Source of the DNA: Vespula vulgaris | Lineage: Eukaryota; Arthropoda; Insecta; Hymenoptera; Vespidae | Length of the DNA stretch: 64,000 nucleotides | Assembly (NCBI RefSeq): GCF_905475345.1 | Contig: NC_066589.1 | Span: forward strand, 9,148,501 to 9,212,500 | Reading direction: 5' to 3' | Shown: positions 26,270-40,903 of the stretch, in pieces | How the letters are laid out: each line of letters opens with the position of its first letter | Position numbering within the stretch: position 1 is the first letter of the stretch | Notes under the pieces: generated by a model | Databases searched by the model: none | Told to the model about the DNA's origin: nothing | What the model saw: only the letters and a program-made list of their open reading frames with translations | Position numbers and translations under genes: made by a program

Positions 26270-29040
26270 GGAGAGTTCGTTCTCTTTGCTTTCAATTTCT
26301 CTTTCTCTCATTTTGATCGACCTACGTTCGATTTTTAATTCTTATTGAAATTCCTTTTTTCTCATTTTTCTTTTTTTTATCCACTAGCGAAATTGCACGG
26401 TACAATGATCTGTATATTACTACGTGATTAATTTAACAACATTTACACCAGTAGTACCAGAACAATCAATGTATTTACGCAATTATTTTGAAAAATCAAA
26501 AAAGAAGTATATAGGTATGTATATATATATATACATATAACTACTATATATTTTACTTGCTCGTTAAAAATTCTTTTCCAACGAAAATTGTTTTTCTTCG
26601 TACCCTTGTCTTTTTGTTCTTTTTCGAAAATTGTTGGTCGAATGAAACTACAATATTCATCCGTAACATAATATTCGGGCTTATTCTTCAAACATAATTA
26701 ATATAAATGATACACAAACGCGCACACACACACACACGCATATTCTAGCCTCTTAACAACTTTTAAAATCCTTTTGGCATCCAGCTAACAAACACGCGTT
26801 TTCATATAACGTTAAGTAATAAAGTGACGTTTAAATGTCGTTTGAAAATTAACTTGATTAAATTCACTTTTGATAAGGGAATTGTGGGCGAAGTATGGGG
26901 GTGGGTTGGGGGTGAAAGTATACGTTCCTAGAGTTACTAAAAAAAAAAAATAGAAAAAGAAAGAAAAAATCTTCTCTCCCGCTCGAATAAGCTGAAATTA
27001 AAAACGTTACGATCTCTAGAGAACTGTTCGAGTTGGGATGTACATGGTATAGTTAAAAGAGAGTGGATGTTTCAACATTTTTTTCTTCTTTTTTTTTCGC
27101 ATCGCGTTTCATTAACGCGGCATTGCGTTTGACCCTATACGACGCGACGTACGTACCTACGTACATCATCCTAGTTTGTATATATACGTGAAATTGTACG
27201 AGAGAAATCTCCTCGCATGAAATATTTTTTTTCCCTCATTTTGAATGCTATTCGAACGAAATCAAATTGATAATTTCTCCGATAAGGTTTATAATTGATC
27301 ATATATAGATTATACGTAGACGTAAATATTGGCTAAATAATACTATAAATAATATGTTAGATATATATATTATGTATAATGTTATTATTATATATTAAAT
27401 ATAATATTTGATATATTTATATAATATTACATATAAATATTATACATAACACTTTCTACATTTATAGACTATTATGTATAATATTTTATAAAATATTTAT
27501 AAAGTATACTTTACAATGAATATTGAGAGATAGAACAATCTTTCTTGAAGATAACACGTATCGAAATAGTAACGACAAAGAAACAAGAAGAAAATGAAAG
27601 GAAGAAGAAAAAGAAAGAAGAAAATAAAAGAAAACAAAACAAAATAAAAGAAAAATAGTTTCTTTTATTGCTGTATTTAAACGAAGTAAGTACGTGTACG
27701 TGCGTTACATACATAACTATGTACGTAAGTCCTCACGTACATACGTAAGTGCTTCGAAATAGTTCGGGGAGTTTCGTGTTTCGTTTACGACAAAGGACGA
27801 TGTGAGAAAGGGTTATTACAAGGAGTCTAACGAGTCTGCGATCGTTCAGGTCGATATGGAAGTTGATATAATAATATCGCTAAAAGGGTAGGTACTTCAT
27901 CTTTTCCGTTAATTTTAAATAATTACTATATACGTCAAATCGTTATAATATCAATAATTAAGAAATCTAACGAATACATTGTACGATTCAAAAATAATGC
28001 GATTATAGAAACGAAATTATGTTATATCGCACACGCTCGTTAAATAAATTTTATGATACGATAAATCAGAGTTCCTTCGTTGAATCGTTCTAATCACGCG
28101 AATAAATGTTGCTTTTCATTGCAATCGAAATTATAGTTGATTTGGCGGGCAATCAGAAATCCCTTCGTATCTACACACACACACACACACAATATATATT
28201 TCTCTCTTTTCTACCTTCATCCCTTTTCCTTCTCGTAGAAACGCTTAACTGCGCGCACCCTCGGGATGATCGCAAGCTCATTTCGGCTGCTATCCAATAA
28301 GTAAAGGATTCGAGTGTCGAAGGTTACATCAAAGGAATATAACACTGTTCAACATCGGATAAAAATCGAACTCGAATTTTTTCGAATCGAATCGTGATTT
28401 TTTTTAAAGAAAAAAAAAAGAGAATTCTAAAATATTATATAAAAATTTTTATATTTTTTTTTGGAAAAATATCATCATCTATCAGAGCTCGATCTCATTG
28501 CCTAGATCCTCGAGGATACGTTGAACTCGAATAAAAGATTACGAAAGCGATACTCTAATTATTATAATGATTTCTGTATTCGTCGTCACAATCGAATCAT
28601 CTTTGTCGCTCCGATGATGTGACGTCGTCTCTGCCTATACGCAAGTTTCGCAACTTCAACTTTAATTGGATGACATCCCTTCGGGAGATGGAGTTCCACA
28701 TTTCAGTCGGCATCTCTGTTCAAACGTGATACGTGACGCGGATAGAACGTTAATTTCTTTGCGTCGAACGAATTAGAAAAGATATCCAATTAAAAAATTC
28801 CACGGTTATACTCGTTTCTTCTTTTTATTCTCTCTCTCTCTCTCTCTCTTTTCTCAGTCCTTTCTCTCTCTCTCTCTCTCTCTCTCTTCAAACGAGAGAT
28901 GAAACACTTGCATTAAAGTTTTTCCACGATGATGCTTCTCGTAATAAAAAAAAGGAAAAAAATGAAATAAAATAAAAACAAAACGAGAAAGATAAAAGAA
29001 TAAAGGATAAAAAAAAGGAAAAAGCACAAAAGACAGAAAG

Positions 29041-29085
<45 letters not shown>

Positions 29086-30406
29086 AATAGTCACGTTATT
29101 TTATGCCGCATACAATATATGTATGTATGTGTACGTATCCTTTCGGGCCCGTGCACGAGGCGAAACTTTTCACGTATTTTAAAGTCCACATCTCCCTCGC
29201 TGTGCTTTTATGCAAAGTATCAAGCTACTTCACGTAGGGGGCGTAAGCCCTATTGAAAATGGGCGTCCGCCTCTTCGTACTTCTACATTGACGTTACCCA
29301 CCACATGTTTGTAGTCATTATCTTTCAAATTGCTTGTCTCTAATCGCGAGGGTAACCGCGTTTGGCCGTTGCCTTTACAAAATGGAATTCCTTTCCGATT
29401 CAACACCGATAGGAGGTCGCCGATTGTTTAATCATCGCAATCCATGTTGTTTCCGGAATATTTGACATTTGTTCGTCTCCTCTTCTGCTTCTGTAACTTT
29501 TTCGAAACGTGATCTCGTTGCAATATATTTTCTTCCTTTCTGTTTTCCTTTTGTTTATTTTTTATTCTTTTTTTTTTACGAAGATGAGAATAGAAATATC
29601 GACTAGTACAGTGGTACAAAATGGTATTTCCCATTATTCAAAGTCCGTCGACGTAGCATCATATTTTAGGTTGGTTGAACGCCGACGTAGAAGAGAATCG
29701 CTTGGATGGCACCGAGTTGCTTGGAGGGCAGATAGACGAACGTGCGTTCGGTACGTCTACGTAAGTGCAGCGAACGTTCTACTACTACTACTACATTACT
29801 ATTTACTACGAGGGAGCGAATCCGAGAAATGAAATGGAACGGTAGTCGAGAAAGAAAGAAAGAAAGAAAGAGAAAAAGAAAGGGGGAGAAAAGAAAAGAG
29901 AAAAAAGCAGAGAGGGGGGGGGAAACAGAAAAAAGAAAAACAAAAAAGAAAAAGAAAAAAGAAAAAGAAAAAAGGTGAACGAAGACAGTGAAGAGAGAGT
30001 AGTATGCCGCGTGGATGGTTCGGTTCAGTTTGGATTGTGGGTAGGCGTTCCGGCATGGGTTCGGGCCCTTTTTTCTTCTCCGCACTACCACAACCGGCAC
30101 CATCAGCCTCTCACCAACTTAACTTCGTGCCAGGGATCTTCAACCTTTTTCGATTTTCATTGAAAATCCGTTCGGCTTTGGCGTTAGACTGGTACGTTGG
30201 TTAACGATGGATAGGGATTGCCTTTATCGTTGGTTTAACATTTTAGGGATGATAAAAGACAAAGAGAGAGGGAAGATAGAGGAAATATATATAAAATAGG
30301 GGAAGTCATCGTTCGAAAAGCACGTAGCCTTCTATGTGTGGATGAATGAGAAGGACGAAGGACTATTTTAGCAAAGGCATTAGAGAACGAGAGAGAAAGA
30401 GAGAGG

Positions 30407-30451
30407 GGTAGATAGGTAGGTAGGTAGGTTGGTTGGTTGGTTGGTTGGTTG
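30407..30451. repeat. (GGTA)n passing into (TTGG)n
   Basis: About five GGTA units (the first interrupted by GATA) change into six TTGG units. The switch point suggests one array arose from the other by a point change and slippage. Confidence 0.9.
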
Positions 30452-31585
30452 ACAATCCCTGTCGTTGGGTGAGCAAGAGGGATGGGAGTGGGAGGGAGCG
30501 CTCGTGGATCAATACCACCACGGTGGGATGCAGGGCAAGCAGGAGCATGCCCCGGTGGCACGCGCATACGCCGTTTGTTCAAAGCGCAAACGAGACGGAG
30601 CGAGAGAAAGAGAGAAAGAGAAAGAGAATATGAGAAAGAGAGAGAGAGAGAGAGAGAGGTATGGTAGGTAGTGAGATCGACGGCGAGGCAAGAAAGGCAG
30701 CATCTATGTAGAAAAAGGGGACAAGAGAGAAACTAGGGAGGCATGAAAGAGCAAGTTAGGAATGGCCTATAGGATGACAGGGTGAGGGTCGTACGTCTGG
30801 GAAACCTGTGGCTCCATGCGACCATTATCGCGATGCTTTTTTCCTTCCTTCTTAACCCCCACCTCAAAACCACCCTATTCCACCCCACCCATCCCCTTAT
30901 CCTTTTTCTTCTTCTTCTTCTTCTTCTTCTTCTTCTACTTCTTCTACTTCTCCACTTTCTAGTTTCTTTCACCAGCATCACCACAACTACCACCACTTCA
31001 CCAGCAGCATTATCATCTCTCTTCGTGGCCCAGCTCTTTCCTTTCTCTTTTATCTTTTCCTCTTCCTCTTCCTCTTCCTCTCTTATTCTTACTTCCTTCC
31101 TTCCTTCATTCTTTTACTTTACGTCATACTACTACCCGACATAGGACATTATCGTGACTCAGATTTTGTTAGCCCAGAATATGGCAGAATTTTCTATCTA
31201 GCTCGAAGTGATGTTCCTGCATCTTTACGATAAAATGTTCTTCCACCTAAGACGCTATTACCGAAGACGAGTTTGCTTGCATCGAGAAAGAGAGAGAGAG
31301 AGAGAGAATAATAACATAACTTCGGTGTTCTATCACGAACGTCAAGAAGACTTAACCGGCAAAATATATGATAGAATGACAATGACGTAAATTCCTGTAG
31401 AAATCTAACGTTATCAAAACCTATCTTTATCCAGATAATATCATTTCGATCTTTTCGCGATAAGTTACCAAATGGAAAGTATCCAATTCCAGTCGGAAAT
31501 CGTTCAAGATAATAACGTTACTGTATTCTCTTTGTCTTTTTGAGTACTAGTTGGGTGCATGCAACGAACCCTTAATTCGTTCACT

Positions 31586-31631
<46 letters not shown>

Positions 31632-32099
31632 GTATATATATCTATATACATATGTTCGTACGTGTGAGCGTTACACGTGTCCAAAACTTCAAACAACGAC
31701 GGAGTAAGTGCAAGAGGGGAGGACACCTTTTGGCAGGGTATAGGGAACAACGTTGTTATATGTATAGATCGGTCGTACATACATACATACATACATATGA
31801 TCATAGAATAGTGGGTGGGGTGATGGTAACATGTGGTTGTAGAGATGAACGTAGTGCTGACGTAGTAATAGTGCGAGAAAGAGATGGAGGGAGAGAAAGA
31901 GAAAGAGAGAGAAAGAGAGAGAGAGAGAGAGATATAGAAAGAGAGAAAGAGAAAGAGAGAGACAGAGAGAGAGAGACGAGGGCATATGAGAGGACGACTG
32001 GACGAAGGGGGTACCCAAGTTCGCGTGTTATAAATGGGACGCAATCTTTAGTACCATCTATTAGTTTCAGGGGCGAAATTGTATATGTGTATGTGTTCT

Positions 32100-32130
<31 letters not shown>

Positions 32131-32300
32131 AATATAGATGGGAGTACATATACGATTGCATTTACCTATACGGTCCAGCATACATATATGACGGCTTTGT
32201 AATCGTACTTTACGCGACACAGCGTAAAACGAAATGACGAGTTAGTGAACTGCTCGTCTACGCGTATAACCGTGAAACTTGTTTTTGCAGTAAGAAAGAA

Positions 32301-32348
<48 letters not shown>

Positions 32349-32508
32349 ATATACGGTCAATTTAATTTAATTGGTTTTTTCTGCTCTTTTTTGTCCTGTT
32401 TTTTCTTTTTTTTTTTTTTTTTTTTTAATAATATATTATAACAAACGTATTTATGCGTATATAAAGAGATTTATATATTTTTGTTTTTGACGTACATTTA
32501 ATTAAAAA

Positions 32509-32512
<4 letters not shown>

Positions 32513-32572
<60 letters not shown>
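32513..32572. repeat. (TAA)20 microsatellite
   Basis: A pure TAA array of about 60 bp. Confidence 0.95.
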
Positions 32573-33208
32573 GTAAATAGATGAAAAATAATTTTGGAAT
32601 TAGCGAAATGTAATACTATAACCATAGACGTTCTATTTCTTTTTCTTTCTTTTCTTTTTTTTTCTTTTTTACGAATTCGTTTAAATTTAATACTCGGTTA
32701 AAAGGTTTTATATTTTTGTAGATGATTATCGACGCTCGAATCATTTGGAATGAATGTAGAAAAGAAGAGGAAAAAGGGGTAGAAAGAAAGAAAAAGTTGG
32801 TTACTTTTGCCTCGATATCTTCTATCCATTATCTGTGCGATATCGGCAAGAGAAAGAAAAAGAAAAAGTAAAAAGAAAGAAATATTGGCTTAGTAAGGGA
32901 AATTGCTTGAAACTGGATGCCATTAGAGAAAGCAAGAAGTTAAACTTTTTTCTCCACGATAAAGTGTTAATATCCGAAAAGGAGTATGTATATACGTAAA
33001 TACATACATACATACATACATACATGCATTTATATTATATGTATCTACTTATGTATGTAGATATGTAAATACGTATGTAGTTATGCATCTAACTAAGAGC
33101 GTAAAAAGTCGTTACGAAAATAAATTTACTCCTATCTCTGGTTTTCCCAACGTTAAGCCATTAAAAGTCGACGAAAGTTGGTATTATAAAAAAAAAAAAA
33201 AATGAAAA

Positions 33209-33267
<59 letters not shown>
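33209..33267. repeat. (GA)n microsatellite
   Basis: A GA run of nearly 60 bp with one early interruption, preceded by a poly(A) run. Confidence 0.92.
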
Positions 33268-34074
33268 AAAATACTATAAAATATTTGTCTAAACGAGCGA
33301 GAAAATAGTTCCTTTTGATCGACGCAAGAGAACTCTACTAGTAGGAGAATGTTCTTTTTATTAGTCTCCTGAATCGGTGCCAAAATAAATAGATATCAGC
33401 AACAGGCACTGTGGATCAATTGAGAATCTTCAAGATACACATCTTTCTCTGTCTTTCTCTTCAATAGCAACAGGAGACATAAGGAAACGTAATAACTTGT
33501 CGATCCATCGATCGACATACTCGTTAAAATACTTCGTGTCACTTTTTAAATATTTCTATGCGACGACGTCACGAAATATTTCTTTTTTTTTTTATTTTTT
33601 TTTATCTGATATATTCTAATCAATTTTAAAATTCATATTATTTCAGAGTATATATTTATAAGATCATAATTTAAGAAAATATATTTATACCGACAAGAGA
33701 GATCTGTTTTTTTCTTTTATACTTTTATTCTTTTTCTTTTCTTTGTTTTTCCTTTCTTTTTTTTTAATAGAAAATATAGCAACGAACGTTGACGTAAATC
33801 TTCATTATATATATAATAAAGCGATAATGGTCGAACATACAAACAAGAGTCAAGGGACACCATTGACAAAGCACACTGTATATTGCTCAAGCCCATGTAT
33901 CAGAGAAGAAGATTCGTGTTGCCACGACAGGAAACATAGATTTTCCCCTTCCCCCCTGAGACTCTAAATTTGGATCGATGATTCATCCGAATGTGTTGAC
34001 AAATCCTCAGTTACATTTCTTTCGTATCTACTACCGAGCGATATATATCCGCCATCGTAATTTCGTATTAATTT

Positions 34075-34515
34075 AATTTAATGTAATTCTTTTCTTTTTT
34101 CTCTAATATTTTTATAATTCGTCCCTTTCATTTCTCAATCGCGAAAATGTGGAAAAATTGTTAAACGACGACAACGACGACGACGAGATTTGAAATTTTT
34201 TATTAAAGTCGACAAAGTAATCTCGTAGTAATAATCTCATAGTAATTAATTATCAAATTAAATTTGTAGATACAGAAGAAAAGAATATCTATCGATCGAA
34301 CTCAACGAACGATATATTTTCTCTTAATCAATCTAATTTAATTTTTTCTTTCTAATATTTTGTATACTCGTTCCTTTCGTTTTTCAATCGTATAAATGTA
34401 GAAGAAACATTTATTAAACGACGCGATATTCGTGTCGAATGAGATTTGAAAATTTTGATTAATATCGTTGAAACGTATCCTGTAGTGATCAATTATGAAA
34501 TTAAATTTATAGATG
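34075..34515. repeat. Two diverged tandem copies of a ~250-bp non-simple sequence
   Basis: Copy one (about 34075-34275) and copy two (about 34330-34515) share blocks in the same order: TCTAATATTT (34102 and 34351), TTAAACGACG (34161 and 34413), GAGATTTGAAA (34185 and 34441) and a final AAATTAAATTT.TAGAT. Spacing between matching blocks is about 249-256 bp. The blocks are not microsatellite in nature. No ORF is shared. Confidence 0.7.
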
Positions 34516-35111
34516 AAAAAATAATAATAATAATGATAATTATTTCCTCGTTTGATAATGATCATCAAACGTCATATCGGATATCGATCGAACCGGATAC
34601 GACGATGTATCGAAACGTCGAATATAATTTCACTGATACGTTTTCTGTTTCCTGATAAAACTTTGATTAGCACGATCAAATAAAAATTGTCTCGTTCTCT
34701 ATTACGAGGAATTCAGTGATGCAAGCTTTGCAAGCTCCCATCTATTATTGTCGGCGGGAAGCGGTAGCGATGATCAGCATAAGTCGTTAGTCCGCATAAA
34801 GTGGTACATCAAAAGAAAGCTTTAGTGGTGTACGTTGTCTGTAAACATGCCTTTCGACCTGCCTTTTGTCATCCAATTCAACTTGGAATGGCCACTTGTG
34901 ATCCGAGAAAAATATATGTCGCATTCCTTTGCTGATATCTCTGTCTCTCTCTCTTTCTTTCTCTTTCTCTATTTCTATTTATATCTCTGTCCTTTTCTCT
35001 CTCTAAAGACTCGTTGACAGTAATAAAGGATGAGAGAAGGAGTAGAAAGAAAACTACGTTACGATATCGATGATCGATTTCATGCTCGTGTTCTTTCTCC
35101 TGTCTGAGAAA

Positions 35112-35139
<28 letters not shown>

Positions 35140-35143
<4 letters not shown>

Positions 35144-35530
35144 TGTGCAAATACATCGAAAGAAAAATTAGAAAGAATATATATTATTATTTGTATATTT
35201 TGGAAAAATACGCTAACGCATGGTGAAAAATTGTGAAAAATATATCGCAAGGAAGACTTTGAGAAATAAATTGTTACTTTCATATTTTTGAAAAGAAAAG
35301 AAAGGGGACGAAACGCTGTCAGATCGTGAAAAAGTTGGTGCAAATAGATGGAAAGAAAGATTTAAAGTGGAAGAAATATAATATATTATTTGCATATTTT
35401 TGAAAAGAACGGAAAATAAAAAAGAAATAGAACAATGTCGACAAGCCGTGAGGAAATCGTGCGAATAGATTGAAAAAGAAAGAAAATGTGATATATTATT
35501 TTAACGTATTTAAAAAATTTATCACGAAAA
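35140..35530. repeat. Four degenerate tandem units of ~90-120 bp
   Basis: A GTGCAAATAGAT-like block recurs at 35145, 35233, 35338 and 35459. Each is followed by a TTTGCATATTTTTGAAAAG-like block near 35190, 35278, 35390 and 35500. The copies are strongly diverged and AT-rich, and none codes for protein. Confidence 0.6.
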
Positions 35531-35665
35531 AAGAAAAAAAAAAAGAGAAAGGACAACAACGATAACACGTACCAAGACGTAGTTCATTATTAAAATACCA
35601 TGGCCTCATACAAATTGCTGAAGATCGGTATTCAGATCACCATTTTCACGACGGAAGTAGTCGCC

Positions 35666-35716
<51 letters not shown>

Positions 35717-36795
35717 GCTTTATTACGTATTCGAATCACGTTCAACGTGCGAAGCTCGCAAATAATAATTGAGAGATATGTACAAAGAGATTAACGAATC
35801 GCTTGATGCGAGATGCAATTAAACTTTCGATTAGAGAAATAATGATTGGAGCGGGATTTGATTTCTTTCGTTTTTTCTTTTTTTATTTTGTTTCTCTTTT
35901 TCTTCTTTTTCCTCTTTCAAATCGTATTATTGGCATTAAAATTTCAATGTACCCAAATTAATTCTATAATCGGTATCGAACGGACATCGTTCATTTCACA
36001 TTCTACAAAGTGAACCGATTTAACATGTATAATTGATGAGGAGGCACCATGATGTTTCTAATCGTGATTAATAAAATCAAAGCTTATAAATCTTTAACGA
36101 ATATAATACGATCGATCTGTATCGTTATGAATAAATCAGATAGACGGCCATTGAAGCCCTATTTGTTAGTTAACGATGCGCAAATTACATTTCTGCGGAT
36201 TATCGTACCGTATATTACAATTCATTACAAATTGATAGAATTACATTCTCTTTCTATCAACCATAGCGATATATATTTGATGATGATGACGACGATGATC
36301 ATGATGATGATAATCATGATGATGATAATAGAAACGTAGAGAATTTCAACAGGTGTCAAAAGCCATAGATCGTGCAAATTATTAGTGACAACGACGCGAT
36401 CTATTCAAAAAAGTAAAAGGAAAAATAGGTGAGAAAAGAAATAAAAAAAAGAGAAGAAGAAGAAATAGAACAAATATTTATAAAAAAAAAAAGAAGAATA
36501 AAAAAATCAAAAATAAAGAAGGAAGGGAAAGGGAAAGAAGAAAAGAAAAGAAGAGAAGAGGAAGAAAGAAGAAAAGAAAGAAAGAAAGAAAGAATGAATG
36601 AATGAATGAATGAATAAAAGAAAGAAAAATTACTTTGGATCGGATCGCGAAGATTTCTTCTTTCACGCCTCAAGAAAGAAAACTTTTCTTCTCGAAGTAT
36701 GGAAAGTTAGAACATAAGAAAAAAGAAAATTCCTCTAACGCGACGACAATGAAAGGAAGAAGTTATTACTTTCTTCTTGTCGATGGACGTCTCTT

Positions 36796-36858
<63 letters not shown>

Positions 36859-37241
36859 ATAAATATGTATCTCGACGAATATTTCTCTATTATAAAAGCA
36901 CAATATACATACTTACATATAAACTTAAATTTTCTTCACGAAGTTTAATATATTATAATCCACTTTACATCTAACTTTACAATTAACAAGTCTGCCTCTC
37001 GTGAGGTACGATAAATCCCATATTACCGAACTACGATAGATTCTCTCCACCCCACCCATTCTCTACTATAATGCACCTATGTCAATTACATTCACACATT
37101 ATTGCTGATCGTCACTAAGCAGGACGCTAGAATTTACCGTGAAATCGTCCATCCATATATTGTACTACAAACAACCGTAATCAGGCTTTGAACACAACCG
37201 CGGTAGACCGATAACATATTCTGTCTCTACCATATACATTC

Positions 37242-37294
<53 letters not shown>

Positions 37295-37468
37295 ATCGAA
37301 TTGTTAATCACGCAACGGTAACAATCCGTTAATTTGAAATTCGAGTCCTTCGTAATAGTAGCCAGTAGCAACTGCATCGAATCTCAACGTCAAGGCTTAT
37401 TCTCCCTTGGGCTGTCGTCACCCATTTCGTTCTTTGATGAAAGCTTCAAGAAGTCGGTTCATTTCGTC

Positions 37469-37514
<46 letters not shown>

Positions 37515-37673
37515 TTTTCTTGTCAATGAATCGGAGATTTCAAAGAAAGGGGAACTGATTCGAAAAAGGTAAAAACCTTTCTATTCTACTACTTCTGCCT
37601 CGGGAATAGAAAGAAATTTGTACGATCGTACGACCAAAATGTAATACATTGCTATGTGTAATTCGTACGTGTG

Positions 37674-37717
<44 letters not shown>

Positions 37718-38786
37718 GTGAATATATATGTGTGTGTGTATGTGTGTGAATTGAGGTATTCGATACTTCCTTTGTCCCAATATGCTTGACATACAAATTA
37801 TATATGTATCTATATACGTAAGTACATATATATGTATGTATATTTGTGTAGTATGTATGTATGTCAACACATAAGCCTTTACAGTTCATCGTTAAAACGA
37901 TTAACTCTACTTTCAAGGAATTTAATTAGAATTATTTTATCTTAGAATTTTATTATTTTAGGATTTTATATCTATCCTTTTTTCTATTAAATTTTAATGC
38001 CGAAGTAATCGATTGATGCTGAAACTTTATATATTTATAAATTGCAAAAAATTGTAAAGACCTAATATTACTGAATTGATAAAAAATTTCTATGATAATC
38101 GAATAATAAATAATCTATCTATCAATGTAATATAATTTTATCAATTTTTTTTACTTTTATGTTTCATGGGATTTAATCGATTTGACTTCATTGATATAGT
38201 ACAATAGGCTAGTATTGTCAAACGTACGTTGTATTGAAACAAAAAAAAAAAAAAAGAAAATGTTACGTACGTGTGAATAGTTCCCTTGACAAGGTGTAAT
38301 CTTCTTCTCAACGAAGAACATATACATGATTTTTCCAATATTGAAAAGACATCGTGAAACCACGTTCGAAATAACGTAAACGTAACAAACGATTTATTTC
38401 TATGAAATTAAAAATTTTAAGAGTTTCAATGATATTAGAATAACATTGAATAATTCTATAAAATATTGGTGATTGTATGGCGAAGAAGTTTAAGAGAAAT
38501 ATTAAGAAACATACATTGATAGATAGATAAATATATACATACGTATATATAATACGTACGTAGGTACGTAGATACGTAAGAACGTACATATATATTTCGT
38601 AAGTTAATATAACAAACGATTTGGAACACGATTAGTGGTACAATGTTAGAGTTTATATATCTCGAGAGAAATTGAACACTGTACAACCCTTCTACTCGTC
38701 GGAACAATATTGCTCTTCGCGTACTGTAGCTGAATAAGCAGATCAAATATTTGAAGGGGTAGCAGAGAAGAATGAGAACGAGGAAC

Positions 38787-38840
<54 letters not shown>

Positions 38841-38947
38841 TTTAAAATGTACTTGCAATCGTTGTTGGACTTACAACATTCCGGTTGAAATTTAAACTTC
38901 ACTCTTCTTCTATAAATATGTTATATATACTTGTATGTGTATGTATT

Positions 38948-39002
38948 TATGTATTTATTATGCATAATGTATTTATTATGCATAATGTATTTATTATGCA
39001 TA
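38948..39002. repeat. 18-bp minisatellite, three copies
   Basis: Three near-perfect copies of the unit ATGTATTTATTATGCATA lie in tandem. The unit contains ATGCAT, a palindrome. Confidence 0.85.
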
Positions 39003-39376
39003 AATCGAAATAAATTCAACAAATTTTCATTAAACTCGATAATCTCAATGATGGCGTTAACGAAAGCCACCCGATCATTTTCGTTAACGAAAATAAAACG
39101 TAGCTACGTGGAATCGATCGTTGAAAGCTATTTAAAGAATCCTCAAGTGTGTCAGAGCGCGGGATACTTTTTAATTTTACCAAAGGAACCACCGAAATAA
39201 TCTAAAATATCAAGATGAGGAAGGGCTAAGATCATCTAAATTTTCTCCACGTTGTATATCCGGTTTGATGAGACGCACGCGTGTATAAAAACACACAATG
39301 TACGAAAAAAAACAGAAACTCGTGCGGAAAAGTACACGTACACGTATATACACACACACATGTGATACCACACATC

Positions 39377-39413
<37 letters not shown>

Positions 39414-39764
39414 TAACGAAAACGCGAATATATATGTAGATACATATATACACACTCTATGTTACACTACATATCTCGAAGTTGATTCAACGCGAAGCAA
39501 CTGAACGTCGTGTGTGCGCAAGCGTTGAATCGCGTTGTATAATAGCTGCAGGTCGAATGAATGGGACTGAAATGAATCTTTATTATCTTTTTATTGTCGA
39601 TACGCGACACACACATACACACGATACGTACGTACTTACACACAGGCATACCAGTATACACATGCGCGTAGGACATATCACCTACGTAATAACGAGGAAC
39701 AGTCATTACGATGGTAAAGGTTGTGGTGATAACGCAGTAGTAGTGGGGACTTGGGTCTAGAGAT

Positions 39765-39895
39765 GGTGAGGAGTCGGAGTGTGGAAGGGGCTAGGGACTG
39801 GGGACTGGGGACTGGGGACTAAGGACTGAGGACTGGAAACTGGGGGCTGGAGACTGTAAAGTGGGGGATGAGAGTGAAGGGGAAGAAGGGGTTCG
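39765..39895 (+). repeat. G-rich 7-bp tandem repeat (GGGGACT) with quadruplex potential
   Basis: Four tandem GGGGACT-type units at 39793-39821 are followed by decayed units (AAGGACT, GAGGACT, GGAAACT) and more G-runs to 39893. Runs of three or more G separated by ACT meet the usual G-quadruplex pattern on the plus strand. It is a striking G-rich island in AT-rich DNA. Confidence 0.85.
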
Positions 39896-40680
39896 GTTGA
39901 AAGAGCGCGGTTTATATAAATTTCGTTTAACGATTTTGTAAGTGAACCGTGACTTTCTGGGCTCCCAGGTACCGGGCTCATAGTACTACACACATCACCT
40001 CTCATCCCTTTTTTCTTCTTGTCCACCCCCCTCCCTCCCCATCCTACCCCTCTCCCACCTTTTTCTCTACGTTCTCATCCAACCTTTTGCTGCGCTCGTT
40101 CCGGTAAGTTCGTCAGAGGCTCGTTCGTGTGTAGCTGGCACTCCCACTCGTCCAGAGACAAGTAGCAAAAAGCATCGCTTTTTGCATTAAGTATGACCCC
40201 GGCACGCTACTCACTCGTATCCACTTCTTCTTTCTACTCCTCATCCCACTTCCCCGTTCCTACTTTCCCTACTCCTTCCCTATTTCTCCTGTCCCTCTTC
40301 CCCCTTACCTTCCACTCTACCCTTACCCCCTTCTCCATCCATCCATCCATCCATCCATTCCCTTCCTCTTCTACATGGACTACCATTTATTTGCACTCCA
40401 CAGGAAATACGTCGTTACTTAATACTTATTTTCGTTTTGTACATTCGACCAAACTCGATTAAGTCAATCGAGAAATGATTTATAATATATGCATCTAGAC
40501 TATCGGGCCTAATTTTTTCATCGTGCGAGCTAGTTTATGAGAACACTGTTTAATAAATCTAACGTATGTATGTACTATGATAGACGTTGGAGAAGCGTCG
40601 TTGGGTAATCATTTAATAATTATTTTCGTTTTGAATAACTACGAGCTCTTATTCTCGTTCAATCGTTCGAGGGATATGAT

Positions 40681-40734
40681 TATAATATAATATAATATAA
40701 TATAATATAATATAATATAATATAATATAATATA
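40681..40734. repeat. (TATAA)10 pentanucleotide array
   Basis: Ten or eleven perfect TATAA units. Confidence 0.95.
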
Positions 40735-40830
40735 GATGCTCTGCGTGTATAACTTTTGATGGTGCGGAAGAGTTTTATGGGAACTCGATGAGTCGCATAA
40801 AGCTATGCTATGGTGGAAAAGTTTCTTTAT

Positions 40831-40838
40831 ACATACAT

Positions 40839-40899
<61 letters not shown>
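40831..40899. repeat. (CATA)n-(CA)n compound microsatellite
   Basis: About six CATA units run into about 21 CA dinucleotides. Confidence 0.95.

Positions 40900-40903
<4 letters not shown>

Noticed and set aside
29666..30204. Overlapping frames on both strands in a mildly GC-rich island
   Set aside because: Purine or pyrimidine runs dominate and no conserved protein segment is visible. It could be a non-coding exon or promoter.
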